DNA of 63,230 nucleotides, taken from contig NZ_QQAY01000016.1 in NCBI RefSeq assembly GCF_003350505.1, positions 1 through 63,230 of the forward strand. The letters run 5' to 3'. Shown one piece after another: positions 6,838 through 18,365 of the stretch; the stretch's first letter is position 1, and the number at the start of each line of letters is the position of its first letter. Below the pieces are notes generated by a model that worked only from the letters and a program-made list of their open reading frames with translations, was not told the DNA's origin and did no database searches. Position numbers and translations under genes: made by a program. The DNA is from Falsibacillus pallidus. GTDB taxonomy: Bacteria > Bacillota > Bacilli > Bacillales > DSM-25281.

Positions 6838-7275
6838 TTATCCGCGAAGTTCGTAAACTTCTGGTTTTTGAGCTTGTTGATTATGTTCTGCACCAGCATA
6901 TACATGCAATTTCTTGATCATTTGACGGCCTAAAGAACCTTTTGGAAGCATGCCTTTGATAGCAAGCTCAAGCATTCTTTCGGAGTAGTTCGTACGCATT
7001 TCAAGAGCTGTACGAGTCTTTAATCCACCTGGGAAATTACTGTGACGGTAGTAGATCTTGTCAGTTAATTTCTTACCAGTCAATTCGATTTTAGATGCAT
7101 TTACGATGATCACGTGGTCACCTGTATCAACATGTGGTGTAAATGTTGGTTTGTTTTTACCGCGTAAGATAGATGCTACTTCGCTTGCAAGACGTCCTAA
7201 AGTTTTACCTTCAGCGTCAATAACATACCATTTACGTTCTACTTCAGTTGCTTTTGCCATATACGTAGTACGCAT
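6838..7275 (-). CDS. rplM: 50S ribosomal protein L13
   Basis: L13 (145 residues) is an early-assembly 23S-binding protein. The family core [15 protein letters not shown] and the [18 protein letters not shown] segment are present, and length equals that of B. subtilis. The ATG follows GGAGG. The gene is preceded by a clear promoter (7366-7394) and an L13-leader-like untranslated region, and it is cotranscribed with rpsI across a 21 bp gap. Confidence 0.98.
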   Translation of the reverse strand: MRTTYMAKATEVERKWYVIDAEGKTLGRLASEVASILRGKNKPTFTPHVDTGDHVIIVNASKIELTGKKLTDKIYYRHSNFPGGLKTRTALEMRTNYSERMLELAIKGMLPKGSLGRQMIKKLHVYAGAEHNQQAQKPEVYELRG

Positions 7276-7294
7276 AAGTGTTACCTCCTAAATA

Positions 7295-7362
7295 ATGCTG
7301 TATTTATTTTAATCACGAATAAGTCTTCCGGGGCTCACCGTGGGGTTAAATACATACCATAT
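7295..7362 (-). ncRNA. L13 leader (ribosomal protein autoregulatory RNA)
   Basis: The 5' leader of rplM contains AACCCCACGGTGAGCCCCGG then AAGACT on the minus strand, which I recognise as the core of the L13 leader found in Bacilli. The proposed role is feedback control of rplM-rpsI by L13. The boundaries are approximate. Confidence 0.7.
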
Positions 7363-7365
7363 GAT

Positions 7366-7394
7366 ATATTAACCTGTTTAAAACCTAATGTCAA
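7366..7394 (-). promoter_or_regulatory. Sigma-A promoter of rplM-rpsI
   Basis: On the minus strand TTGACA (7389-7394), a 17 bp spacer and TAATAT (7366-7371). It lies in the truA-rplM gap, directly upstream of the L13 leader. Confidence 0.85.
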
Positions 7395-7412
7395 CAGGAT
7401 GTTACACCTGGT

Positions 7413-8159
7413 TTAGTTGTCATAGAAAACTTTCCACAAATAAAGTCCCTTTGCTGGCGCGGTTTTGCCTGCCATATCGCGATTTTTGGAATTTAAAATT
7501 TTTGGAAGATCATTTGGATTTATTTTTCCAGAGCCTGCTTCAAGTATCGTTCCGGTCAAAATCCGAACCATATTATATAGAAATCCATTGCCGATGAATT
7601 GAAATGTTATTTCATCTTCCCCGCTTTCAAAAAGCTTGATGGAGTGGATGGTCCTCACTTTATCCTCTACTTCCGATTTGGCGGAGCAGAAGCTTGTAAA
7701 GTCGTGCGTCCCGATTAAATGGGATGCAGCCTCCTCCATCGCCTTCCAGTCAAGCGCAAAAGGAAATGGACAAACATAGTTGCGGTTAAACGGATCTTTG
7801 GTGCGTCCGAGACTAATTTTATATCGGTATTCCTTGCCGACAGCTGAGAACCTGGCATGGAAGTCCGGTGATGCCTTCTCCACAGAAAGAATGCCTGCAT
7901 CGTCCGGCAGCATGCTGTTGAGTGCCTTCACCCACCGGTCTTCGGGAATATTCAACGGCGAGTCAAAATGGATGACCTGACCTTTTGCATGCACTCCTGC
8001 ATCCGTCCGGCCGGAGCCGGTGACTTTGACTGCCTGCTGTTTATGAAGCTTCCCTAATGCCTTTTCCAGCTCGCCTTGGACTGTACGCCCCTCCGGCTGA
8101 ATCTGATAGCCTGAGAAGTTGGTTCCATCGTAAGCGATGATGCATTTATAGCGCTGCAT
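7413..8159 (-). CDS. truA: tRNA pseudouridine(38-40) synthase TruA
   Basis: TruA isomerises uridines 38-40 in the anticodon stem of many tRNAs. The catalytic Asp is in GSGRTDAGVHA (Asp53). I chose the ATG at 8157-8159, 9 bp after GGAGG, giving 248 residues. The TTG two codons earlier is only 3 bp from the Shine-Dalgarno sequence. It is the last gene of ecfA1-ecfA2-ecfT-truA, 15 bp after ecfT. Confidence 0.95.
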   Translation of the reverse strand: MQRYKCIIAYDGTNFSGYQIQPEGRTVQGELEKALGKLHKQQAVKVTGSGRTDAGVHAKGQVIHFDSPLNIPEDRWVKALNSMLPDDAGILSVEKASPDFHARFSAVGKEYRYKISLGRTKDPFNRNYVCPFPFALDWKAMEEAASHLIGTHDFTSFCSAKSEVEDKVRTIHSIKLFESGEDEITFQFIGNGFLYNMVRILTGTILEAGSGKINPNDLPKILNSKNRDMAGKTAPAKGLYLWKVFYDN

Positions 8160-8174
8160 GGCCAAAAACCTCCG

Positions 8175-8972
8175 TTAAGACCTTAAGTAGACGAGCAAGG
8201 CCACTAAGATGGCTAGAAAGACGAATACACCTGTATCAGCTCCGGACCATTTGAGGAGCCTGTATTTCGTCCGCCCCTCGCCGCCCCGATATCCACGGGC
8301 TTCCATGGCAATCGCCAGTTCCTCGGCACGTTTGAAAGAGCTGACAAACAACGGGATCAACAATGGAACAACTGCTTTAATTCTGTCCTTAATGGGGCCG
8401 CTTGAAAAATCGACGCCCCTTGCTGTCTGAGCCTTCATGATTTTGTCTGTCTCATCCATCAGCGTCGGAATGAAACGAAGCGAGATCGACATCATCAGGG
8501 CCAATTCATGAACCGGGAACTTGATCCGTTTAAATGGATTCAAGATACTCTCCAGTCCATCCGTGATGGCGATTGGAGAAGTCGTAAGGGTCAGGAGAGA
8601 GGTTACGAAAATCAAGAGCATGAATCTCAGTGAAATGAATATCCCCTGCCTGAGCCCTTCTTCATAAATGTGAATGAAGCTGAATTGGAACAAAAGTTTC
8701 CCACCCTCTGTAAAGAACAGATGCAGTGAAAAGGTAAAGATGATGAGCAGGAATATCGGCTTTAATCCATTGATCAAGAATATGATGGGAATCCTTGATA
8801 TTAAGATGAGAGCCATTGTGAAAACCAACAAGACGGCATAGGTCGCAGTATTATTGGCCAAGAAAACGATGCAGATATAAGCAAATACAAATAAGAGCTT
8901 GGCACGCGGATCGAGTCGATGGATCAGGGACTCTACGGGTACATAACGCCCGAAAATCATTTTCTCCATCAT
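8175..8972 (-). CDS. ecfT: ECF transporter transmembrane component EcfT
   Basis: EcfT (265 residues) is the energy-coupling membrane subunit that joins two EcfA ATPases to interchangeable S-components for vitamins and metals. The sequence has several hydrophobic segments and the two cytoplasmic coupling motifs with Ala-Arg-Gly signatures, QTARGVDF and MEARGYRG. The start ATG overlaps the ecfA2 stop (ATGA), pointing to translational coupling. No S-component gene is nearby, as expected for a group II shared module. Confidence 0.96.
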   Translation of the reverse strand: MMEKMIFGRYVPVESLIHRLDPRAKLLFVFAYICIVFLANNTATYAVLLVFTMALILISRIPIIFLINGLKPIFLLIIFTFSLHLFFTEGGKLLFQFSFIHIYEEGLRQGIFISLRFMLLIFVTSLLTLTTSPIAITDGLESILNPFKRIKFPVHELALMMSISLRFIPTLMDETDKIMKAQTARGVDFSSGPIKDRIKAVVPLLIPLFVSSFKRAEELAIAMEARGYRGGEGRTKYRLLKWSGADTGVFVFLAILVALLVYLRS

Positions 8973-9841
8973 AAGCCCTCACCCCGTTTCCTTTGCCAGC
9001 TGGCAATGGCTGCAGACAATTCCTCAACCGTCAGACAAATATCGCCTATCTTGGCGCCAATTTTCTGTTCAAAGGTATGCTGGAATTTCACCACATCCGG
9101 TACATCCAGACCGAGGTTCAACAACTCTTCCGGATTGGAAAAGATCTCACGGGGACTTCCTTGCCTTTTGACCTGCCCCTTATGCATGATGATAATCTGA
9201 TCGGCGTAAGATGCGGCATCTTCCATGCTGTGGGTCACCAATACAGTCGAGAGGCCCTTTTCTTTATGGATCCGATAGAACATATCCATAATCTCCTTAC
9301 GTCCTCTAGGGTCGAGTCCTGCAGTCGGCTCGTCCAAAACGAGGACTTCCGGATTCATGGCCAAAACGCCCGCAATCGCAACCCGCCGCATTTGTCCGCC
9401 GGAAAGATCGAACGGAGATCTTTTAAGGATTTCCAAAGGAAGGTCAACAAGCTGAATGAGCTCACTTGCTCTCTCCTTCGCTTCCTGTTCAGAAACGCCA
9501 AAGTTCATTGGACCAAAACAGATATCCTTTTCCACTGTTTCCTCAAAGAGCTGATGTTCTGGAAACTGAAAGACAATCCCGACTTTTTGGCGGATGGGGC
9601 GCAAATGCTTTTCTTTTTTATCAGAAGATATAACACGTTCGCCGATGGCCACATTCCCTTTTGTCGGTTTTAGAAGGGCATTCAAGTGCTGAAGGATAGT
9701 CGACTTTCCTGAACCGGTATGTCCGATGATTGCCATGAATGTGCCAGAAGGAATGGAAAAATTCACATCATGCACAGCAAGCCTCTCAAAAGGAGTGCCG
9801 GCTTGATAGCGGTACTCTACATGATTTAACGAGATGTCCAT
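8969..9841 (-). CDS. ecfA2: ECF transporter ATPase EcfA2 (EcfA')
   Basis: This 290-residue ABC ATPase has Walker [11 protein letters not shown]-loop [13 protein letters not shown], signature LSGGQMRR, Walker [16 protein letters not shown] and switch His in VTHSMED. It pairs with EcfA1 to power EcfT. It overlaps ecfA1 by 16 bp and ecfT by 4 bp, so the three are one translational unit. Confidence 0.96.
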   Translation of the reverse strand: MDISLNHVEYRYQAGTPFERLAVHDVNFSIPSGTFMAIIGHTGSGKSTILQHLNALLKPTKGNVAIGERVISSDKKEKHLRPIRQKVGIVFQFPEHQLFEETVEKDICFGPMNFGVSEQEAKERASELIQLVDLPLEILKRSPFDLSGGQMRRVAIAGVLAMNPEVLVLDEPTAGLDPRGRKEIMDMFYRIHKEKGLSTVLVTHSMEDAASYADQIIIMHKGQVKRQGSPREIFSNPEELLNLGLDVPDVVKFQHTFEQKIGAKIGDICLTVEELSAAIASWQRKRGEGL

Positions 9842-10656
9842 AATGAATTCACCAACTCTTCTTCTGTTAAGTATTGATCCTCCAGTTGGACCCCGTTTCT
9901 TTCCAATGCCCTCTGCAATTTGATAGGGAATGGAATATCGAGGCCAAGAGCGATCAATTCCTCTTCTAATTTAAAAATATCTGAAGGATGTCCTTCTTTG
10001 AATACTTGTCCATGATTCATGACGATGATCCGGTCGGCTTTAGCTGCCTCTTCCAAGTCATGGGTGATCGAAATGACCGTCATATTGGTTTCATTCTTCA
10101 AGTCGCGGATGGTGGAAAGAACCTCTTCGCGGCCGCGCGGGTCCAGCATGGACGTGGCTTCATCGAGGATGATGACGCCCGGCTGCAATGCTAGAATGCC
10201 TGCTATGGCCACACGCTGCTTCTGGCCGCCTGAAAGATGGTGCGGCTCTTGATCAAGAAAATCAACCATTCCGACTTTTACAAGTGCATCGGAGACTCTT
10301 TTGACCATAAGATCTCTTTCGATTCCATTGTTTTCTAAGCCAAAAGCCACATCATCTTGCACTGTTGTTCCAACAAACTGGTTATCAGGGTTTTGGAAGA
10401 CCATACCGATTTCCCTGCGGATATCCCAAACAGTTTCTTCAGATAAAATCATTCCATTGACCATGACCTTTCCCTTTTCCGGAAAATGAAGTCCATTGAG
10501 CATTTTAGCCAAAGTAGATTTGCCTGAACCATTATGACCCACAACAGCCAGCCATTCTCCTTCATAAACATCGAATGAAATATCATTCAATGCATATTGC
10601 TCCTGTTCATAATAACGGAAAGAAACATTCTTGATTTCAATCAGCTTATTGCCCAA
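9826..10656 (-). CDS. ecfA1: ECF transporter ATPase EcfA1 (EcfA)
   Basis: This 276-residue ABC ATPase has Walker [11 protein letters not shown]-loop [10 protein letters not shown], signature LSGGQKQRV and Walker [16 protein letters not shown]. It is the first gene of the ecfA1-ecfA2-ecfT-truA operon. GGGGAGGAAAG lies just upstream. A 328 bp gap separates it from rplQ; three hairpins there could belong to its leader. Confidence 0.96.
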   Translation of the reverse strand: MGNKLIEIKNVSFRYYEQEQYALNDISFDVYEGEWLAVVGHNGSGKSTLAKMLNGLHFPEKGKVMVNGMILSEETVWDIRREIGMVFQNPDNQFVGTTVQDDVAFGLENNGIERDLMVKRVSDALVKVGMVDFLDQEPHHLSGGQKQRVAIAGILALQPGVIILDEATSMLDPRGREEVLSTIRDLKNETNMTVISITHDLEEAAKADRIIVMNHGQVFKEGHPSDIFKLEEELIALGLDIPFPIKLQRALERNGVQLEDQYLTEEELVNSLWTSR

Positions 10657-10925
10657 TTTTCTTTCCTCCCCTAATCTCAGCTTATCTCAATCTCTTATAT
10701 GACAAAATCGCATTTAAAAAAAGTTCTCCAAATAGAAAAAAGCCTGCACCCCCATCCAGAAAAAGATATACTTTCCCTGTCCTGTTCAAGAACTCCTCTC
10801 ATTGGAGGAGGAAGGAGGCGCATGAGCTAAACGAGACACTTGGGAGATCTGTAATGGATCTCAAAAAGAAGCGCTCATCATAACGCTCGTTAAGCTTTAG
10901 AACTTCTATCGTTATGCATTTAAAC
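10657..10925. other. Intergenic stretch with three successive hairpins
   Basis: Between ecfA1 and the rplQ terminator no gene is supported. Three inverted repeats stand out: CTCCTC/GAGGAG (10793-10810), GAGATC/GATCTC (10844-10862) and CATAACG/CGTTATG (10879-10916). They could be part of the ecfA1 leader or an unrecognised small RNA. I cannot assign a known family, strand or function. Confidence 0.4.
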
Positions 10926-10969
10926 AAAAAGGGCAAGAAAGCAGTTAAATCCACTAACTGTCCTGCCCT
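10926..10969 (-). terminator. Terminator after rplQ
   Basis: On the minus strand AGGGCA...CAGTTA pairs with TAACTG...TGCCCT, with an interior loop, and runs into TTTTTG. It lies 15 bp after the rplQ stop codon and closes the long ribosomal protein cluster. Confidence 0.8.
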
Positions 10970-10984
10970 AGTTGTGTTTTACTA

Positions 10985-11347
10985 TTAAACTAACTCGATG
11001 ATCACCATTGGTGCACCGTCGCCGCGGCGAGGACCCATTTTCATGATACGAGTGTATCCACCTTGACGCTCAGCATAGCGAGGAGCGATGTCAGCGAAAA
11101 GTTTTTGAAGTGCATCTTGGTTTGTTTCAGCGTTAGCAATCTCTTTACGGATGAATGCCCCAGCTTGACGACGCGCATGCAAATCACCGCGTTTACCAAG
11201 AGTAATCATTTTTTCAACAACTGAACGCAATTCTTTCGCGCGAGTTTCAGTAGTTTCGATACGCTCACTGATGATAAGATCAGTTGCTAAATCACGAAGC
11301 ATTGCTTTACGTTGAGCGCTTGTACGACCTAACTTTCTGTAAGCCAT
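10985..11347 (-). CDS. rplQ: 50S ribosomal protein L17
   Basis: L17 (120 residues, full length) lies near the exit of the peptide tunnel. The start [20 protein letters not shown] and the C-terminal [15 protein letters not shown] block are typical. It follows rpoA by 55 bp and is the last gene of the S10-spc-alpha supercluster. Confidence 0.98.
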   Translation of the reverse strand: MAYRKLGRTSAQRKAMLRDLATDLIISERIETTETRAKELRSVVEKMITLGKRGDLHARRQAGAFIRKEIANAETNQDALQKLFADIAPRYAERQGGYTRIMKMGPRRGDGAPMVIIELV

Positions 11348-11402
11348 GAAGTTTCCCTCCTTTGTTGAAGTTATCTATAAGGATTTTCATTTATTGATAG
11401 AA

Positions 11403-12347
11403 TCAATCGTCTTTGCGTAAGCCTAATCCAAGTTCTTCTAACTTAGCTTTGACTTCCTCTAAAGACTTGCGACCCAAATTACGCACTTTCATCATATCTT
11501 CTTCTGTTTTGTTAGCAAGCTCCTGGACAGTATTAATGCCAGCACGTTTCAAGCAGTTGTAAGAACGAACGGAAAGATCCAATTCCTCAATCGTCATCTC
11601 AAGGACTTTTTCCTTCTGATCTTCTTCTTTTTCAACCATGATTTCCGCGTTTTGAGCTTCGTCAGTCAAACCAACAAAGATATTCAAATGCTCTGTTAAG
11701 ATCTTTGCACCTAAGGAAATAGCTTCTTTAGGGCCGATGCTTCCATCTGTCCAGACATCAAGCGAAAGTTTATCATAATTCGTCATCTGTCCAACACGAG
11801 TATTCTCAATTTGATAGTTTACACGAGATACTGGTGTATAAATGGAGTCGATAGGAATCACACCGATAGGAAGATCCTCACGTTTATTTTGATCGGCTGG
11901 TGTATAACCACGACCGCGTTTTGCATTAAGACGCATACGGAAGTTAGCATTTTTACCAAGAGTCGCGATGTGCAATCCAGGGTTTAAGATTTCTACATCA
12001 CTATCATGGGTAATATCAGCTGCTGTTACAACTCCCTCACCCTGTACATCAATTTCAAGCGTCTTTTCTTCATCTGAATAGATCTTCAGAGCAAGCTTTT
12101 TGATATTTAAGATGATGGATGTTACATCTTCAACGACGCCTTCAATTGTTGAAAATTCATGCAGTACGCCATCTATTTGAATAGATGTGACAGCAGCACC
12201 AGGGAGTGAAGATAATAGGATACGACGTAAGGAGTTACCCAAAGTTGTACCATATCCACGCTCAAGTGGTTCTACGACAAACTTCCCAAAATTGGCATCA
12301 TCGCTGATCTCAACCGTTTCAATTTTTGGTTTTTCAATTTCGATCAT
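11403..12347 (-). CDS. rpoA: RNA polymerase subunit alpha
   Basis: Alpha (314 residues) has the N-terminal assembly domain ([18 protein letters not shown]) and, after a linker at about 225-245, a C-terminal domain with two helix-hairpin-helix-like motifs ([17 protein letters not shown] and [13 protein letters not shown]) that bind UP elements and regulators. The length equals that of B. subtilis. A 172 bp gap before it carries a possible internal promoter (12475-12503). Confidence 0.99.
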   Translation of the reverse strand: MIEIEKPKIETVEISDDANFGKFVVEPLERGYGTTLGNSLRRILLSSLPGAAVTSIQIDGVLHEFSTIEGVVEDVTSIILNIKKLALKIYSDEEKTLEIDVQGEGVVTAADITHDSDVEILNPGLHIATLGKNANFRMRLNAKRGRGYTPADQNKREDLPIGVIPIDSIYTPVSRVNYQIENTRVGQMTNYDKLSLDVWTDGSIGPKEAISLGAKILTEHLNIFVGLTDEAQNAEIMVEKEEDQKEKVLEMTIEELDLSVRSYNCLKRAGINTVQELANKTEEDMMKVRNLGRKSLEEVKAKLEELGLGLRKDD

Positions 12348-12474
12348 TCAAATATACCCTCCTTCAAAACGTCGAAATCCCGGTTCGAATGATCTTACCG
12401 AAATTCCCCCATGTTTACGTTCCCGATTGTGCACAACAACTGGATTCATCATTTCTGTATGAACGAAACATCAT

Positions 12475-12503
12475 ATCATATCCCATTATTGACAAGGATA
12501 CAA
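12475..12503 (-). promoter_or_regulatory. Candidate internal promoter before rpoA
   Basis: On the minus strand TTGTAT (12498-12503), a 17 bp spacer and TATGAT (12475-12480) lie in the unusually long rpsK-rpoA gap. The -35 box is weak, so this is only a candidate. Confidence 0.4.
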
Positions 12504-12519
12504 AAAATATACAGAAAAA

Positions 12520-12909
<390 letters not shown>

Positions 12910-12933
12910 TTAAGAAGGAACCTCCTTTACTAA

Positions 12934-13317
<384 letters not shown>

Positions 13318-13324
13318 TCAAATA

Positions 13325-13444
<120 letters not shown>

Positions 13445-13476
13445 CTAACCTCCTTAATAGTACGGAGTGCATAAGA

Positions 13477-13695
13477 TTATTTATATCGATACGTAATTCT
13501 GCCACGAGTAAGGTCGTATGGAGAAAGCTCAACCGTTACTTTATCACCAGGTAAAATGCGGATGAAATGCATACGGATTTTACCAGATACGTGAGCCAGT
13601 ACAGTATGGCCATTCTCTAATTCTACCTTAAACATCGCGTTTGGCAAAGTCTCAACCACTGTGCCCTCTACTTCAATTACATCGTCTTTCGCCAT
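13477..13695 (-). CDS. infA: Translation initiation factor IF-1
   Basis: IF-1 (72 residues) is a single OB-fold S1 domain that binds the ribosomal A site during initiation. The sequence [19 protein letters not shown] and the C-terminal [11 protein letters not shown] are typical. Its start overlaps the end of the upstream KOW gene by 23 bp, suggesting coupling. Confidence 0.98.
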   Translation of the reverse strand: MAKDDVIEVEGTVVETLPNAMFKVELENGHTVLAHVSGKIRMHFIRILPGDKVTVELSPYDLTRGRITYRYK

Positions 13696-14017
13696 GGAAC
13701 TCTACTCCCTTCTTTCCATCTTCCAGGACCTTTTCCAATACTTTCGCAACAGCATGCCTAAGCTTGCCATTCGTGACCTGTCCTGTTTGCTGAATACTTC
13801 TTTGAACTTCTGGAGAAACATAGCCATACAATTCAAGATGGTGAATGTTTTTCTTTTTTGGAGAATCGAATTTGCATTTGTGGCCATCAGCCACCAAAAC
13901 AAACCGGTCATCCATGTGATCAATTATAATCACAGCTTGCCCTGCATCTCTTCCATTGCGTATGAAGGCAGCCTGCCCTAATACAGGAGTCGAATCAGAC
14001 TTCTTCAACATCATCAC
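13673..14017 (-). CDS. KOW-domain RNA-binding protein, L14e-like (unknown role)
   Basis: This protein of about 112-114 residues lies between map and infA, as a small KOW protein does in many Bacilli. The N-terminal part resembles a KOW motif ([37 protein letters not shown]), similar to eukaryote-type L14e/L27e proteins. It is likely RNA- or ribosome-associated, but the function is not known. The start is ambiguous among GTG, ATG and ATG at 14009-14017 after AAGGG. Its end overlaps infA. Confidence 0.75.
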   Translation of the reverse strand: MMMLKKSDSTPVLGQAAFIRNGRDAGQAVIIIDHMDDRFVLVADGHKCKFDSPKKKNIHHLELYGYVSPEVQRSIQQTGQVTNGKLRHAVAKVLEKVLEDGKKGVEFHGERRCN

Positions 14018-14023
14018 CCTTAA

Positions 14024-14769
14024 TCAGGCTTTAGTCAGGATTTCATAGCCTGTTTCCGTAATGGCGATTGTATGTTCAAAATGAGCACACATCTTTCCAT
14101 CAACAGTCACAACAGTCCAGTTATCAGCCAATGTTTTCACATATCTGCTGCCTGCATTCACCATCGGTTCAATTGCAAGTACCATGCCAGGTTTCAGGCG
14201 TGGACCTTTGTTTGGAGGTCCATAATGAGGAATTTGAGGCTCCTCATGTAAGTCTTGACCAACACCGTGTCCGACATACTCACGAACGATAGAAAAACCG
14301 TTTGCTTCCACATAGGTTTGGATCGCATGGGAGATGTTCGAGAGACGTTCGCCTGGCTTAGCTTCTTTCAAGCCCAGATAGAGAGACTCTTCTGTAACAT
14401 CTAGCAGCCTTTGGGTTTCTTCATTTATTTTACCAACAGGATACGTCCAAGCAGAATCACCATGATAGCCTTTATACTTTGCACCGATATCAATGCTGAT
14501 GATATCTCCATCTTTCAGGGCGCGATCCCCAGGAATCCCGTGGACTAATTCGTCATTGACCGAAGCACAGATGCTGCCACGAAACCCATTATACCCCTTA
14601 AAGGATGGAATTGCATCATGTTCGCTTATTATTTTTTCAGCAATTACATCCAGCTGACCAGTTGTAATGCCTGGAACAATATGCTTCTGCAATTCTTTGT
14701 GAGTTACCGCAACGATGCGACCTGCTTCCTTCATGATCTCTATTTCACGAGGGGTCTTGCAAATGATCA

Positions 14770-14770
<1 letters not shown>
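14024..14770 (-). CDS. map: Methionine aminopeptidase type I
   Basis: Map removes the N-terminal Met from nascent proteins after deformylation. This 248-residue enzyme keeps the pita-bread fold with its metal ligands: Asp in [19 protein letters not shown] (two), His in [18 protein letters not shown], Glu in AIEPMV and Glu in HFEHTIAIT. Its ATG overlaps the adk stop by one base (TAATG), as in the secY-adk-map-infA order of B. subtilis. Confidence 0.98.
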
Positions 14771-15480
<710 letters not shown>

Positions 15481-15487
15481 TTAAATC

Positions 15488-16780
15488 TTATTTAATAAAG
15501 CCTTTATAATGGCGTTTTACTAATTGTGATTCTAATTGTTTCATTGTTTCCAGAGCAACACCGACAACGATCAGTAAGCTTGTTCCGCCGATTTGTGCTG
15601 AAGATGGTAGTCCAGCAAAATTAACGAACAATACTGGAAGGATGGCGATGAGCGCCAGGAAAATAGATCCGCAGAAAGTCAAACGGTAAAGCACACGAGT
15701 CAAATAGTCTTGTGTGTTTTTGCCAGGACGAATTCCCGGGATATACCCACCCTGTTTTTTCAGATTCTCTGCAACCTGTTCAGGATTAACCTGAATGAAT
15801 GCATAGAAATAAGAGAAAGCAATGATCAAAGCCACATAAATTAGCATACCCACTGGCTTTGTATAATCAAAAATATACTCTATTGCTGATGTTACATCAT
15901 TTTGGCCGAAGAACGTCGCGATGGTCCTTGGTGTAACGATGAACGAAACAGCAAAGATAACTGGGATTACCCCAGCAGCATTTACTTTAAGAGGTAAATG
16001 TGTTGATTGTCCGCCAACCGGACTGCGGCCTACTATACGTTTTGCATATTGAATCGGAATCTTGCGCAGCGCCTGCTGTACAAAGATAACTCCGACTACA
16101 ATCGCAATAACAGCAAGAACAATTAGTAGAAGAACAACGATCTTTAGGAAAAGCTGCTCTCCTGCCCCCTCTATTTGCTGTGCATAGATTTGGTTTACAG
16201 CAGTTGGAATTCTAGCCACGATCCCGGCAAAGATAAGGATAGAAATTCCGTTGCCCACACCTTTAGAGGTAATTTGCTCACCAAGCCACATTAAAAAGGA
16301 TGTACCAGCTGTCAACACCAAGGCGATTAACAGGTACGTTCCTAATCCAGAACTTTCGATAAGCATACCGCCTGCCATATTGTTGAATCCATATGACATT
16401 CCAAGTGCTTCAATGAAACCAAGTATGATAGTGAAATAGCGGGTAAACTGAGCTAACTTGCGACGTCCGACCTCGCCTTGTTTGGACCATTCAGTAAACT
16501 TAGGGACAACGTCCATTTGTAATAGCTGAACGATGATCGATGCTGTGATATAAGGCATAATCCCCATTGCGAAGATGGAGAAATTCTTTAACGCACCGCC
16601 GCCAAAGGTGTTTAGAAAGCCGAAGAGCCCAGCTTGATCTTGCATTTTTAGTACTTCGGCATTCACAAATGGCACCGGGATGAATACCCCGATACGGAAA
16701 ACAATCAACATTAAAAGAGTGAATATAATCTTTCGTCTTATATCACCCACGCGCATAAAATTGGAGATTGTCTGAAACAT
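15488..16780 (-). CDS. secY: Protein translocase subunit SecY
   Basis: SecY (430 residues) forms the channel of the Sec translocon with SecE (42779) and SecG. Ten hydrophobic segments are visible. The conserved cytoplasmic loops GRRKLAQFTRY and VQQALRKIPIQYAKRIVGR, and GIRPGKNTQDYL near the C-terminus, are intact. Its ATG overlaps the rplO stop by one base (TAATG), so translation is coupled. Confidence 0.99.
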   Translation of the reverse strand: MFQTISNFMRVGDIRRKIIFTLLMLIVFRIGVFIPVPFVNAEVLKMQDQAGLFGFLNTFGGGALKNFSIFAMGIMPYITASIIVQLLQMDVVPKFTEWSKQGEVGRRKLAQFTRYFTIILGFIEALGMSYGFNNMAGGMLIESSGLGTYLLIALVLTAGTSFLMWLGEQITSKGVGNGISILIFAGIVARIPTAVNQIYAQQIEGAGEQLFLKIVVLLLIVLAVIAIVVGVIFVQQALRKIPIQYAKRIVGRSPVGGQSTHLPLKVNAAGVIPVIFAVSFIVTPRTIATFFGQNDVTSAIEYIFDYTKPVGMLIYVALIIAFSYFYAFIQVNPEQVAENLKKQGGYIPGIRPGKNTQDYLTRVLYRLTFCGSIFLALIAILPVLFVNFAGLPSSAQIGGTSLLIVVGVALETMKQLESQLVKRHYKGFIK

Positions 16781-17220
16781 TAAATCACCTCAGTTTGACC
16801 GCCAGCAGCTTCAATAGCTTCTTTTGCAGCAGAGGAGAATTTGTTAGCTTTTACTGTAAGCTTTTTCTCAACTTTACCATTAGCAAGAATTTTGATTCCT
16901 GCTTTTGCATTGCTCACGACACCAGTTTCGATAAGAAGCTCAGGTGTTACTTCTGTACCTTCTTCAAAACGGTTTAACGTGTCAAGGTTTACGATTGCGT
17001 AATCTTTACGGTTGATGTTCGTGAATCCACGTTTAGGCAAACGTTGGAATAAAGGTGTTTGACCACCTTCGAAGCCAGGACGAACCCCACCGCCTGAACG
17101 GGAGTTTTGACCTTTTTGGCCTCGGCCGGAAGTTTTTCCGTTTCCAGAACCGATACCACGACCAACACGATTACGTTCTTTGCGAGAACCTTCTGCAGGT
17201 TTTAATTCATGTAGTTTCAT
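16780..17220 (-). CDS. rplO: 50S ribosomal protein L15
   Basis: L15 has a glycine-rich, extended N-terminus that penetrates 23S rRNA ([19 protein letters not shown]). I chose ATG at 17218-17220, 8 bp after GGAGG, giving 146 residues as in B. subtilis. The GTG at 17229 lies inside the Shine-Dalgarno sequence. It overlaps secY by one base. Confidence 0.98.
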   Translation of the reverse strand: MKLHELKPAEGSRKERNRVGRGIGSGNGKTSGRGQKGQNSRSGGGVRPGFEGGQTPLFQRLPKRGFTNINRKDYAIVNLDTLNRFEEGTEVTPELLIETGVVSNAKAGIKILANGKVEKKLTVKANKFSSAAKEAIEAAGGQTEVI

Positions 17221-17252
17221 TGTTGGCACCTCCTTGTTTTAAAAGAATCAAA

Positions 17253-17435
17253 TTATTGTTCTTTAACCGTCACAAGATGAGCAACTTTAGTGATCATACC
17301 GCGGATAGCAGGATTGTCTTGATGCTCAACAGTTTGATTAACTTTACGAAGCCCAAGGGCTTTAACTGTTTCACGCTGATCATTCGGACGACCGATCAAG
17401 CTGCGAGTGAGGGTAATCGTTAATTTTTCCGCCAC
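17253..17435 (-). CDS. rpmD: 50S ribosomal protein L30
   Basis: L30 (60 residues) is the short bacterial form, with [20 protein letters not shown], which contacts 23S rRNA. It is the usual neighbour between rpsE and rplO. Confidence 0.97.
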   Translation of the reverse strand: MAEKLTITLTRSLIGRPNDQRETVKALGLRKVNQTVEHQDNPAIRGMITKVAHLVTVKEQ

Positions 17436-17447
17436 TTAAATCCCTCC

Positions 17448-17948
17448 TTATCCTAACAGTTCTTCTACTGATTTACCACGAAGTTTAGCTACTTCTTCAG
17501 CACGTTTTAATTGAGTCAATCCATTAAGAGTCGCACGCACCATGTTGATTGGTGTGTTAGATCCTAAAGATTTAGAAAGAATGTCGTGGATACCTGCTAA
17601 TTCAAGTACCGCACGAACTGGTCCACCAGCGATAACTCCTGTACCGGCAGAAGCAGGTTTCATGAAGATTTGGCCAGCGCCGAAGCGTCCAACAACTTCA
17701 TGAGGGATTGTAGCGCCGACAGTAGGCACTTCGATCAAATTTTTCTTAGCGTCTTCAATCGCTTTGCGGATTGCATCTGGCACCTCTTGTGCTTTACCTG
17801 TACCAAAACCAACATGGCCGTTCTTGTCACCGACAACAACTAGTGCAGTAAAGCGGAAACGACGTCCACCTTTAACAACTTTCGCAACACGATTTACGGT
17901 TACAACGCGTTCTTCTAATTCAAGTTTGTTAGCATCAATGCGAAGCAT
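17448..17948 (-). CDS. rpsE: 30S ribosomal protein S5
   Basis: S5 (166 residues) guards decoding fidelity near the mRNA entry. The double-stranded RNA-binding N-terminal domain with loop [13 protein letters not shown] and the C-terminal [16 protein letters not shown] segment are present. Length equals B. subtilis. The spectinomycin-associated loop shows no obvious deletion. Confidence 0.98.
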   Translation of the reverse strand: MLRIDANKLELEERVVTVNRVAKVVKGGRRFRFTALVVVGDKNGHVGFGTGKAQEVPDAIRKAIEDAKKNLIEVPTVGATIPHEVVGRFGAGQIFMKPASAGTGVIAGGPVRAVLELAGIHDILSKSLGSNTPINMVRATLNGLTQLKRAEEVAKLRGKSVEELLG

Positions 17949-17971
17949 CTGATATGTCCCTCCTTTTACTA

Positions 17972-18334
17972 TTAAAATTCTAAGCCGTTTTCACGAGCTG
18001 CATCAGCAAGTGCTTTTACACGCCCATGATAAAGGTAACCACCACGGTCGAATACTACGGACTTTACGCCTTTTTCAACTGCACGTTTCGCTACTAGTTC
18101 GCCGATTTTTTTAGCTGCTTCTAGGTTAGCTGTACCTTCTAGTCCAAGGTCATTTTCTTTCGTAGATGCACTAGCAAGCGTTACACCATTAAGATCGTCG
18201 ATCAATTGTGCATAGATATGTTTGTTAGAACGGAACACGTTTAAACGTGGACGAGACTCAGTACCGCTAAGTTTAGCACGTACACGAGCATGTCTCTTTT
18301 TACGCGTCATATTTTTATCTGGCTTAGTAATCAT
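17972..18334 (-). CDS. rplR: 50S ribosomal protein L18
   Basis: L18 binds 5S rRNA in the central protuberance with L5. The sequence contains [20 protein letters not shown] and the C-terminal [21 protein letters not shown] chose the ATG at 18332-18334, 8 bp after AAAGGAG, giving 120 residues as in B. subtilis. The GTG at 18343 overlaps the ribosome binding site. Confidence 0.97.
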   Translation of the reverse strand: MITKPDKNMTRKKRHARVRAKLSGTESRPRLNVFRSNKHIYAQLIDDLNGVTLASASTKENDLGLEGTANLEAAKKIGELVAKRAVEKGVKSVVFDRGGYLYHGRVKALADAARENGLEF

Positions 18335-18365
18335 TGAGGTCACTCCTTTCTTCTACCTATGAGGC

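Noticed and set aside
8993-9673. 226-codon plus-strand ORF opposite ecfA2
   Set aside because: It lies wholly antisense to a clear ABC ATPase, has no ribosome binding site, and matches no family I know.
10810-10830. Two-codon ORF (ATG AGC TAA) after AGGAAGGAGG
   Set aside because: The spacing to the ATG is only about 3 bases and the reading frame is trivial. It is most likely chance in a purine-rich hairpin arm.
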